From positions 1 through 7,270 of the forward strand of contig CAJUSS010000160.1 of assembly GCA_910588895.1 (NCBI GenBank): 7,270 nt of DNA, given 5' to 3'. Every line of letters begins with the position of its first letter. Within the stretch, counting starts at the first letter, position 1. Below the pieces are notes generated by a model. That model made no database searches and was not told the origin of the DNA. It was given only the letters and a program-made list of their open reading frames with translations. Below are positions 1 through 5,562 of this stretch, one piece after another. Both the position numbers and the translations under genes were made by a program. This DNA comes from an uncultured Lachnospiraceae bacterium. GTDB lineage: Bacteria > Bacillota > Clostridia > Lachnospirales > Lachnospiraceae.

Positions 1-2
1 TG

Positions 3-152
3 GCAGGGATTAACTTTTCTCGTAATGGGAAAAGGACCGCCCTGACATTGTTTTCTCTGCATGAAATGGAGATTCCTCTACAGGATATTGCAAAGGCATG
101 TCAGGTCACTGTAGAGACCGCAGAACGGTGGATTGGATCTTTTGTCTTGTGA
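3..152 (+). CDS. C-terminal fragment of an unidentified protein with a helix-turn-helix-like tail (5' end outside window)
   Basis: An open frame runs from the left edge to a TGA at 150-152 and encodes 49 residues with no stop. A basic stretch (SRNGKR, residues 6-11) is followed by two helix-like segments. The second, around residues 24-45 (IPLQDIAKACQVTVETAERW), has the spacing of a helix-turn-helix: I-A-K-A, a small turn, then V-T-V-E-T-A-E-R-W. Tails of this kind occur at the C-terminus of Rpn/PD-(D/E)XK nuclease-transposase proteins of Clostridia, where a short 'IAKxxGLSxExI' segment closes the protein, but also in unrelated DNA-binding proteins. An internal ATG at 66 has no good RBS, so I treat this as the end of a longer gene. 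The family is not identified. That the frame is coding rests on its openness and protein-like composition. Confidence 0.5.
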   Translation, partial: AGINFSRNGKRTALTLFSLHEMEIPLQDIAKACQVTVETAERWIGSFVL

Positions 153-211
153 TACGATAGATCTTATCAGAGAATGATCGACTTTTGATCGAATGGCCAT
201 GGGTCCGAGGT

Positions 212-310
212 CTCCACTTCGTTCCGGTCCGTGCTAAGCGTGGTCCACCGGACCACAGCACCCTACATGGAGCATGACCGCCTGGATATTGGGTTTTGAT
301 AACAGGCGGT
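212..310. repeat. Nested inverted repeats: candidate structured element
   Basis: Three nested pairings can be read directly. CTCCA (212-216) pairs with TGGAG (268-272). Inside it GTGCT (231-235) pairs with AGCAC (257-261). Inside that GTGGTCC (240-246) pairs with GGACCAC (250-256) around a 3-base loop ACC. The bases AAGC (236-239) bulge between the last two stems. A second independent stem follows: ACCGCCTG (277-284) with CAGGCGGT (303-310) and an 18-base loop. No T-tract follows either stem, so these are not intrinsic terminators. The element could be a structured RNA on either strand, a small palindromic repeat such as a MITE or REP-like unit, or a remnant of mobile DNA. I do not recognise it as a known RNA family. 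Confidence 0.45.
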
Positions 311-452
311 GGAAGACATGATGGATCTGCCAACCATAGATGATATCTATCACCAAACGGTTATGAGAATGTGTATGAACACAAATTGGATAAGATGGAA
401 AAATTTGCCGGATGAAACAGTATCATCTGTTTGATGCAGAGCAGGGGATCAG

Positions 453-458
453 AAAGGA
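453..458 (+). promoter_or_regulatory. RBS that selects the start of the radical SAM gene
   Basis: AAAGGA lies 7 bases before the ATG at 466. The alternative in-frame ATG at 412 has only a weak purine stretch, poorly spaced. This is why the shorter start is preferred. Confidence 0.6.
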
Positions 459-465
459 AAAAACG

Positions 466-1473
466 ATGTATTGGGATGATAAACCTTGGCATTCACTAGA
501 TCATGAACTGAAACACCGCTTTGGGACAAAGGTCTATAAGATCGCCTTAGACGGAGGCATGACCTGTCCTAACCGGGATGGCTCCCTGGATACCCGGGGC
601 TGCATCTTCTGCAGCGCCGGGGGATCCGGGGAGCATGCCGTGCCATTAGGAGACCTGGCGCATACCAAAGGACCGATCTTCCAAGACCAATCCAATGTAT
701 CTGCTCATGAGCAGCTCCAGGCCCTCATCCTTGACCAGATAGAAGCCGGATCTGCCCGGATCCGGCGCAAGCTGGGATCATCTCCGGAAGCCTATATCGC
801 TTACTTCCAGTCCTACACCAATACCTATGCTCCTATCTCCTATCTGCAAGGACTATTTACTGCCGCCATCCGACACCCCAAAGTCCGTGCGCTCTCCATC
901 GCCACACGTCCGGACTGCCTGTCAGAAGAGGTCCTGGACCTTCTTTCTGATCTGGACCAGATCAAGCCGGTATGGATCGAGCTGGGACTACAGACGATCC
1001 ATGAAGACACTGCTGTCTTTATCCGCCGGGGCTATCCTCTTTCCTGTTTTCAGGACGCGGTAGAAAGGCTCCGGGCACGGGGTCTGGAGACGATCGTCCA
1101 TGTGATCTTAGGTATCCCCGGCGAAGGCCGGGAAGAGATGCTCGATACGGTCCGTTATCTCGCCCGTCAGGATATCCAGGGGATCAAGCTGCAGCTCCTC
1201 CATATCCTTAAAGGAACCGATCTTGCAGATCTATATGCCCGGCATCCTTTTCCCCTCCTCTCGATGGAGGGATACTTAGACCTGGTCATCGACTGTATCG
1301 CACTGCTCCCGCCGGACATCGTCATCCACCGCCTCACCGGGGACGGGACAAAGTCCCTTCTGATCGCCCCTATGTGGAGCGCAAACAAGCATCTGGTGCT
1401 GAACCGTTTAAACCAACGTTTCCGGGAGAGAGGCGTTACGCAGGGCTGCGCATGGGACCGATCCCATGGATAG
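466..1473 (+). CDS. TIGR01212-family radical SAM protein (YhcC/YtqA-like)
   Basis: Radical SAM enzyme of the Elp3-related YhcC/YtqA group; 335 residues from the chosen start, close to the family's usual 300-330. The 4Fe-4S cluster cysteines follow the group's atypical pattern C-X11-C-X2-C at C34, C46 and C49 (GGMTCPNRDG then GCIFC). Further family blocks are YFQSYTNTYAP (about 113-123), ATRPDC (146-151), ELGLQT (172-177), LGIPGEG (215-221) and LTGDGTK (290-296). The protein is expected to be cytoplasmic. From memory, the Bacillus subtilis homologue YtqA has been linked to wobble-uridine (mnm5s2U) tRNA modification together with the methyltransferase YtqB; no ytqB-like gene lies beside this one. 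The start at 466 is preferred for its RBS and because homologues begin MYWDDKP; an in-frame ATG at 412 would add 18 residues. The gene converges on the rhamnose operon, ending 34 bases from the restored fucO stop, and seems functionally unrelated to it. Confidence 0.93.
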   Translation: MYWDDKPWHSLDHELKHRFGTKVYKIALDGGMTCPNRDGSLDTRGCIFCSAGGSGEHAVPLGDLAHTKGPIFQDQSNVSAHEQLQALILDQIEAGSARIRRKLGSSPEAYIAYFQSYTNTYAPISYLQGLFTAAIRHPKVRALSIATRPDCLSEEVLDLLSDLDQIKPVWIELGLQTIHEDTAVFIRRGYPLSCFQDAVERLRARGLETIVHVILGIPGEGREEMLDTVRYLARQDIQGIKLQLLHILKGTDLADLYARHPFPLLSMEGYLDLVIDCIALLPPDIVIHRLTGDGTKSLLIAPMWSANKHLVLNRLNQRFRERGVTQGCAWDRSHG

Positions 1474-1507
1474 CCTGTCTGGATCGGCTTTCATCTTATT
1501 GATCAGA
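1474..1507. other. Short convergent intergenic gap without a clear terminator
   Basis: Only 34 bases separate the radical SAM stop from the restored fucO stop. I see no GC-rich hairpin followed by a T-run for either strand. Transcription from both sides may therefore overlap, or termination may be by another route. Confidence 0.45.
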
Positions 1508-1570
1508 TCAAAGCAGACTCTTATACAATCCGATGATATCCTCTACACTGGTCTCTCTCGGATTTCCCGG
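1508..1570 (-). pseudogene. Stranded C-terminal tail of fucO in the shifted frame
   Basis: The annotated fucO frame leaves the family pattern after Ala-Asp-Ala-Cys and stops at 1543. In the neighbouring frame the same strand reads GNPRETSVED followed by IIGLYKSLL and a TGA at 1510-1508. This is the expected end of lactaldehyde reductases (DAC-x-GNPR-xTxxEDIxxLY). Adding one base between 1569 and 1570 (the plus strand reads TTTCCCGGCAGG, so CCCGG would become CCCGGG) restores Cys-Pro-Gly-Asn-Pro-Arg and gives a protein of 380 residues, near the usual 382. The tail is seen directly. Whether the missing base is a real deletion or a homopolymer sequencing error cannot be told from one sequence. 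Confidence 0.85.
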
Positions 1571-2649
1571 CAGGCATCGGCATAAGCAGACTGCGCCAGG
1601 GCCGGTATATCCTCTTCCTTTACGATCTCACGCAGAGACTGGGGGATCCCCACATCCTCGCTGAGCTTCTTCACAGCCTGGATCGCTGCCTGGCGGTATC
1701 CTTCCTGATCCATCTCGTCCACGCCTCTTACTCCCATGACACGGGCGATCTCCCGGTACTTCTCTTTGCTGTACTCCTTATTGAACTCCATGGCAGTGGG
1801 GAGAAGGATAGCACAGGCGACCCCATGAGGGGTGCCATAGTATGCGGACAAGGTATGAGCCATGGCATGATCCACGCCCAGGCCAACATTGGAAAATCCC
1901 ATACCGGCCACATACTGTCCCAGAGCCATGCCCTCACGTCCGGCCTTTTCGTTTGCCACAGCGCCTCTCAGCGAATCGGAGATCATCTTGATGGCTGTGA
2001 TATGGAACATATCCGAAAGCTCCCAGGCACCCTTTGTGATATAACCCTCGATAGCATGGGTTAGAGCATCCATACCGGTAGCCGCGGTCAGTCCCCTGGG
2101 CATGGTTGACATCATATCCGGATCGATCACCGCCACCACCGGTATATCATGAGGATCCACACAGACAAATTTCCTCTTCTTTTCCACATCTGTGATCACA
2201 TAGTTGATCGTCACCTCTGCGGCAGTCCCGGCTGTGGTGGGAACGGCGATGATCGGGACAGAAGGCTTTTTAGTGTCCGCTACCCCTTCCAGAGAACGGA
2301 CATCCTCAAACTCCGGGTTCGTGATGATGATCCCAATCGCTTTGGAGGTATCCATGGAGGAACCGCCTCCGATCACTACGATACAGTCTGCCTGGGCCTC
2401 TTTGAAAGCCTTTACGCCGTTCTGGACATTTTCAATGGTGGGGTTCGGCTTGATATCGCTGTAAACCGTATAGGCCACCTTTGCAGCATCCAAAAGATCC
2501 GTGACCCTGGATGTGACCCCGAACTTTAAAAGATCCGGGTCTGTGACCACAAAGATCTTCTTAAACCCTCTCCTTGCGATCTCCTCCGGGATCGCAAAGA
2601 TCGCTCCGCTGCCGTGGTAAGATGTCTCGTTCAATGTAAATCTGTTCAT
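1543..2649 (-). CDS. fucO: Lactaldehyde reductase, iron-dependent alcohol dehydrogenase (C-terminus frameshifted)
   Basis: Reduces L-lactaldehyde from the RhaD reaction to L-1,2-propanediol with NADH; cytoplasmic group III Fe-dependent alcohol dehydrogenase. The N-terminal Rossmann-like half carries the dinucleotide loop GGGSS (94-98) and an Asp at 37, matching the Asp that makes Escherichia coli FucO NAD-specific. The metal ligands are all present: D194 and H198 (MDALTHAIEGY), H261 (DHAMAH) and H275 (TPHG), each two positions before the E. coli FucO residues. The start at 2649 is supported by AGGAGGAG at 2656-2663, six bases upstream. It is the last gene of the operon, 114 bases after rhaM. 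The frame as sequenced ends at residue 368 with an aberrant EIRERPV; the true tail continues in the next frame to 1508. The catalytic centre is intact, so some activity is possible even if the shift is real, but the last helix would be lost. Confidence 0.93.
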   Translation of the reverse strand: MNRFTLNETSYHGSGAIFAIPEEIARRGFKKIFVVTDPDLLKFGVTSRVTDLLDAAKVAYTVYSDIKPNPTIENVQNGVKAFKEAQADCIVVIGGGSSMDTSKAIGIIITNPEFEDVRSLEGVADTKKPSVPIIAVPTTAGTAAEVTINYVITDVEKKRKFVCVDPHDIPVVAVIDPDMMSTMPRGLTAATGMDALTHAIEGYITKGAWELSDMFHITAIKMISDSLRGAVANEKAGREGMALGQYVAGMGFSNVGLGVDHAMAHTLSAYYGTPHGVACAILLPTAMEFNKEYSKEKYREIARVMGVRGVDEMDQEGYRQAAIQAVKKLSEDVGIPQSLREIVKEEDIPALAQSAYADACREIRERPV

Positions 2650-2655
2650 AATGCG

Positions 2656-2663
2656 CTCCTCCT
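2656..2663 (-). promoter_or_regulatory. Strong RBS of fucO
   Basis: The minus strand reads AGGAGGAG six bases before the ATG at 2649, supporting that start and suggesting efficient initiation independent of the upstream gene. Confidence 0.75.
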
Positions 2664-2692
2664 CGCTGCTTTTTAATCCTCTAGCTTTTCTA

Positions 2693-2721
2693 TTTGATCC
2701 TTTTCTTTTTGATCCTTTTCT
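2693..2721 (-). repeat. Tandem 15-bp-period repeat before fucO
   Basis: The plus strand carries two exact copies of TTTGATCCTTTTCT, at 2693-2706 and 2708-2721, with a 15-base period; a degenerate third copy may cover 2678-2692. On the transcribed strand this is a purine-rich run containing AAAAGGATC units, so each copy includes an SD-like AGGA. It lies in the rhaM-fucO leader just upstream of the fucO RBS. It may be a product of slipped-strand duplication, with a possible effect on translation or RNA stability. Confidence 0.6.
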
Positions 2722-2731
2722 TCTTTCCCCA

Positions 2732-2747
2732 CAGCCTTTTCAGGCCG
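2732..2747 (-). other. Intercistronic hairpin with a GAAA loop after rhaM
   Basis: On the transcribed strand CGGCCT, loop GAAA, AGGCTG forms a 6-bp stem including one G-U pair, closed by a GNRA-type tetraloop. It begins about 16 bases after the rhaM stop. A purine-rich run follows instead of U residues, so it is not an intrinsic terminator. It could act as an RNA-processing or 3'-end stabilising structure inside the operon. Confidence 0.35.
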
Positions 2748-2763
2748 ACTTGGACAACGCTCA

Positions 2764-3081
2764 TCATTCCAGCCAAAATACCTGCTCTAAAAGAGGCTGC
2801 GCCCCTGTCACCAGGTCCTTTTCCATGATGAGTATCCCCTTCATGGACTCGTCCCAGCGTTTCACTACCTCGCTCTCCTCCTGTATCTTTGCCGCATGAT
2901 AGATCCCCTTTTCGCACTCATAGTATCCGAACAGCTCATCTCCGGTCAGCCAGATGCTATAGTGGCAGATCCCGGCCCGCTTTAAGACCTCTACCATCTC
3001 CGGCCAGATCTCATCATGGCGCTTTTTATATTCTTCGATCTTGCCGGGCGCTACACGCCCCTTCCACGCATATCTCTCCAT
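2764..3081 (-). CDS. rhaM: L-rhamnose mutarotase
   Basis: Interconverts the alpha and beta anomers of L-rhamnopyranose so that the isomerase is supplied with its preferred form; a small cytoplasmic ferredoxin-like-fold enzyme. The protein has 105 residues against 104 in Escherichia coli. The signature EEYKKRHDEIWPEM (16-29) places Tyr18 and His22 at the same positions as the E. coli catalytic residues, followed by I25-W26-P27. The C-terminal segment LLEQVFWLE matches the family's usual ending (LQEVFYLP in E. coli). An upstream in-frame ATG at 3135 would add 18 non-conserved residues. The start at 3081 is preferred because AGGAG lies 8 bases upstream and the length then fits. The gene sits between rhaD (80 bases upstream) and fucO, as expected for a rhamnose rather than a fucose cluster, since the fucose mutarotase FucU is longer and unrelated in motif. 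Confidence 0.94.
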   Translation of the reverse strand: MERYAWKGRVAPGKIEEYKKRHDEIWPEMVEVLKRAGICHYSIWLTGDELFGYYECEKGIYHAAKIQEESEVVKRWDESMKGILIMEKDLVTGAQPLLEQVFWLE

Positions 3082-3089
3082 ATCCTTTT

Positions 3090-3094
3090 CTCCT
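3090..3094 (-). promoter_or_regulatory. RBS that sets the rhaM start
   Basis: AGGAG on the minus strand with an 8-base spacer to the ATG at 3081. The alternative ATG at 3135 is not needed by the family length. Confidence 0.65.
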
Positions 3095-3161
3095 CTTCCA
3101 TACGCTCTTGCATCACCTGACCGTACCTGGGGCATAGACCCAGCCGGTTTCGATCTTAGGT

Positions 3162-3989
3162 TCAGTGCTTCTCATATAAAAATCTCTCCGGAAGCGTGAC
3201 CTTAAAGTCAACTGCCAGGTTCCTGAAGTCATCTGGCTGGATCGTCTGGCGTTTGTTCGGCGTCATGGAGAGGACCTTCACTAAGATCTCCGCCGATTTC
3301 TCTACCGTGTGCATCAGCCCAAAGGTCATATCAAAGTCCTCTCCTGCGCAGAACATGCCGTGGTGAGCCCATATCGCTACGTCATACTTTTTCATCAGTT
3401 CGCTTGTGGCCACTGCGATATCTCGTCCACCCGGCACCATCCAGGGAACGATGCCTATCCCATCCGGGAACACCACCGGACATTCCGTCGCCATCTCCCA
3501 GAGTTCTCTGGTAAAGGCTTCGTCCTCTAAAGGAAGGACAAAGGTAAGGGCGATAGTATTTGTGGTATGGGCATGATAGATCACCCGATACCGTCCGTTC
3601 GTCACTTTTTTCTTTACTTCATGGTTCATCAGATGGGAGGGCAGCTCACTGGTCGGTCTCCCACCGTTCACAAGGCCCCAGCAGGTCCGATATCTTTCTC
3701 CCTTATCGTCCAGCTCAACGATACAGATCGAATCCTCCGGCTTGATCTCTACATTCCTCATATATTTTCCAGATCCCGTCACCAGGAAATACTCCCCTGC
3801 CAGATCTGGGACAGTGGTCCCGATCGGCTGCCATTCTTTGCAAGAAAGCTCCTCCTGTACAGATCCTATCTCCTCTGCCTTGATCCGGTAGCTCAAGTTC
3901 CCGCCGTTCCTCTCATGCCAGCCCTGCTCCCATCCGTCTGTGGCCATCCGGATAAATCCCTTTACAAACGCTGCTTCTAAAACCTTCAT
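3162..3989 (-). CDS. rhaD: L-rhamnulose-1-phosphate aldolase
   Basis: Class II Zn-dependent aldolase cleaving L-rhamnulose-1-phosphate to dihydroxyacetone phosphate and L-lactaldehyde. It has 275 residues, against 274 for Escherichia coli RhaD and about 215 for the fucose enzyme FucA, so length alone favours RhaD. Seen in order: phosphate-binding NGGNLS (28-33) and TGSG (71-74), the catalytic Glu in RPTSELPSH (E115), the zinc ligands in YHAH (H139, H141) and the third ligand in AHHG (H210). Each is offset by two from the E. coli E117, H141, H143 and H212. The start at 3989 has GGAGG at 3998-4002 with an 8-base spacer. It lies 126 bases after the isomerase gene, a gap containing a short hairpin, and 80 bases before rhaM. 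Nothing in the sequence suggests damage. Confidence 0.96.
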   Translation of the reverse strand: MKVLEAAFVKGFIRMATDGWEQGWHERNGGNLSYRIKAEEIGSVQEELSCKEWQPIGTTVPDLAGEYFLVTGSGKYMRNVEIKPEDSICIVELDDKGERYRTCWGLVNGGRPTSELPSHLMNHEVKKKVTNGRYRVIYHAHTTNTIALTFVLPLEDEAFTRELWEMATECPVVFPDGIGIVPWMVPGGRDIAVATSELMKKYDVAIWAHHGMFCAGEDFDMTFGLMHTVEKSAEILVKVLSMTPNKRQTIQPDDFRNLAVDFKVTLPERFLYEKH

Positions 3990-4016
3990 ATCCTATACCT
4001 CCAAATATCTTTTTCT

Positions 4017-4035
4017 GGACCTTTTCTCCAGGTCC
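4017..4035 (-). other. Hairpin in the isomerase-rhaD intergenic leader
   Basis: GGACCT (4017-4022) and AGGTCC (4030-4035) form a perfect 6-bp stem with a 7-base loop, 14 bases upstream of the rhaD RBS. No U-run follows on the transcribed strand, so it is not a classical terminator. It may be an RNA-processing or stability element in the longest gap of the operon. Confidence 0.35.
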
Positions 4036-4115
4036 GTCTGCTCTGCCTGGTCCTCTTATGGGATCTCCTTTATATGGTGATAGCTGGATAGCTTCAGCTT
4101 CCATCCTCTCTTATG

Positions 4116-5537
4116 TCATCTCGTCACGATATCCACCGACACGTTAAAGATCTTCGCCACCTTTAAGATCGTGTCGATATGTCTCCCCACTGCTGCCGCC
4201 ATATGGTGGGTCGGTCCGGCCTCGCTCCATCTATTGCAGAATTCCCTTGCGCCACAGGTGAACCGTGTCCGCATGTTGGTGTCGCCGAAGGTGAAGATCG
4301 GACCGTCTTCGTTCACGCCTTCCGCCACGACAAACTTAAAGTTCCCGTTTTTATCCTGTGTGATCCCCAGATAGGTGACAGGGCCTGTGGGCGGGTAAAA
4401 CTGGGTCAGGTAGCCGCCGCCCGTTTTTCCGTGGAATACCGGGACGATCTTCATCGTAGGCTTTTTGGCCTGGGAGATCGCGGCATCTCCAGATCCGGAG
4501 TGACCGATGATACAGATATCCTCGTTAAAATCGATGGAATACATCTCGGAGAGCTGGCCGGTCCCAGAGATCGTCTTTAGGATCGACATGGCCATCGCTA
4601 CCTTGATATCCCCTTCCACTGCGCAGGCTGTCCCCTGCTTGATCAGCATTGAAAATGCAGGGATCAGCATACTGTCCAGCTTTCCGGCCACACCCTGAGC
4701 AAAGCCGTCATAGTGGGATGCCACAAAGCCCAGCTGCTCCTCCTTCACCCACTGCTCGAAGGCCACCACATAGCGGGCCATATCCCATACCTTTTCGATG
4801 GTCCCTCCGCCTTCGATCTCAAAGGTATCTAAGATCTCCTGGGCTTTGTCCCGGATCGCAGCCTCATCGGTGATATCATCTGCGATCGCCCACATCTTTT
4901 CCCAGTCAAACTGCTTTGTGTACACCCACATCCTGTGATACAGGTTCGTCTCATCGATATACAGATCCATCATGCCAGGATAAGGTCTTCCGATCTGGGC
5001 AAGGTTCGTATCACGGAACCGCCTGCGGACCTGTGCAGCCCTGCACCACTCCTCGATCTCTGCCTGGACATAGCTGTCCCCGCCTTCTGCCACACCGGTA
5101 ATGACCGCATGACGCTTTCCTGCTCTTTCCAGATCAGCCACCATCTCTCCCACCGCGCCGCAGGCATAGAGCTCGCCAAGCCATTTCGGCATATCGGTGT
5201 TTGCATAATCCGGCGCTTTCAATTTCTGTACGTTCACCAGTACCACCGGTACATCTAAGTCCCGCACTGCCGGGAGCATATTATAGGATGTGGCATAGGT
5301 AAGGAGCTGTAAGATGACCAGATCCACATCGGCTGCGCGGAACTTATCTCCTGCGGCCTGGGACTGCTCCTTTGTGGTCACCATCCCGCCATCTACGATC
5401 TCCACTGTATCCGGTATCGTCTTTTTAAACGCATCATACTGGACCTCAAAAACCGGCACCAAGGACGGGAACTGGGGCAGGTAAGCACCTAGAGCGACCG
5501 AGAATACACCGATCTTTGCCTTTGTTTCCACTAACAT
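4116..5537 (-). CDS. L-fucose/L-arabinose isomerase family protein, probable L-rhamnose isomerase of this operon
   Basis: Predicted cytoplasmic, metal-dependent aldose-ketose isomerase of the AraA/FucI fold; 473 residues, close to AraA (about 500) and shorter than FucI (about 590). The first 300 residues are Rossmann-like alpha/beta repeats. The second half carries the superfamily signatures: CAVEGDIKVA (305-314), an acidic patch GQLSEMYSIDFNED (327-340), GHSGSGD (345-351), PVFHGKTGGG (366-375) and PTHHMAAA (442-449). Acidic residues near 331-351 and histidines near 369 and 444-445 lie where AraA and FucI hold their metal, but exact assignment needs an alignment. It lies between rhaB and rhaD, the place of rhaA, and shows no RhaA motifs, so I infer it performs L-rhamnose to L-rhamnulose conversion. 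A role with another sugar such as L-fucose or L-arabinose remains possible. The start at 5537 is set by its strong RBS; extending the frame to 5627 would overlap rhaB by 65 bases. Confidence 0.88.
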   Translation of the reverse strand: MLVETKAKIGVFSVALGAYLPQFPSLVPVFEVQYDAFKKTIPDTVEIVDGGMVTTKEQSQAAGDKFRAADVDLVILQLLTYATSYNMLPAVRDLDVPVVLVNVQKLKAPDYANTDMPKWLGELYACGAVGEMVADLERAGKRHAVITGVAEGGDSYVQAEIEEWCRAAQVRRRFRDTNLAQIGRPYPGMMDLYIDETNLYHRMWVYTKQFDWEKMWAIADDITDEAAIRDKAQEILDTFEIEGGGTIEKVWDMARYVVAFEQWVKEEQLGFVASHYDGFAQGVAGKLDSMLIPAFSMLIKQGTACAVEGDIKVAMAMSILKTISGTGQLSEMYSIDFNEDICIIGHSGSGDAAISQAKKPTMKIVPVFHGKTGGGYLTQFYPPTGPVTYLGITQDKNGNFKFVVAEGVNEDGPIFTFGDTNMRTRFTCGAREFCNRWSEAGPTHHMAAAVGRHIDTILKVAKIFNVSVDIVTR

Positions 5538-5544
5538 GATAAAA

Positions 5545-5553
5545 CCCTCCTCC
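5545..5553 (-). promoter_or_regulatory. RBS deciding the isomerase start
   Basis: The minus strand reads GGAGGAGGG with a 7-base spacer to the ATG at 5537. It lies in the 25-base gap after the rhaB stop and rules out the longer frame that begins inside rhaB. Confidence 0.8.
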
Positions 5554-5562
5554 TTTTTATGA

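Larger units (their letters stand above)
153..465. other. Gene-poor spacer with clustered inverted repeats
   Basis: About 310 bases separate the partial gene from the radical SAM gene. No reading frame here looks like a protein. The minus-strand frame covering 106-333 is basic and low in hydrophobic core, and it lies over strong inverted repeats, so it looks spurious. Visible structure includes a nested stem set at 212-310 (separate entry), a 6-bp AU-rich hairpin ATAGAT/ATCTAT at 336-350, and a small TGTGT-ATGA-ACACA dyad at 370-383. I found no convincing -35/-10 pair for the downstream gene and no tRNA. Confidence 0.55.

Noticed and set aside
240..256. Intrinsic terminator for the left partial gene
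   Set aside because: The GTGGTCC/GGACCAC stem is strong but is followed by ACAGCACCC, not a T-run.
106..333. 75-residue minus-strand reading frame
   Set aside because: It overlaps the coding tail at 3-152 and the nested inverted repeats. Its composition is Arg/Pro/Ser-rich without a hydrophobic core, and I recognise no family.
318..434. Short plus-strand frame beginning MMDLPTIDDIYHQT
   Set aside because: Only 38 codons, no convincing RBS, and it runs toward the radical SAM start without recognisable similarity.
412..465. Longer N-terminus of the radical SAM protein
   Set aside because: No good RBS before 412, and the added 18 residues are not typical of the family, whereas 466 has AAAGGA at 7 bases. 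Kept as an alternative only.
2149..2529. 126-residue plus-strand frame within fucO
   Set aside because: Antisense shadow of a strongly conserved gene. It is His/Asp/Cys-rich with no domain.
3082..3135. 18-residue extension of rhaM
   Set aside because: The mutarotase family begins at the residue equivalent to 3081, and an RBS lies at the proper distance from that ATG.
3913..4104. 63-residue minus-strand frame across the isomerase-rhaD gap
   Set aside because: It overlaps the start of rhaD in another frame, and its Gly/Pro/Arg-rich sequence has no family resemblance.
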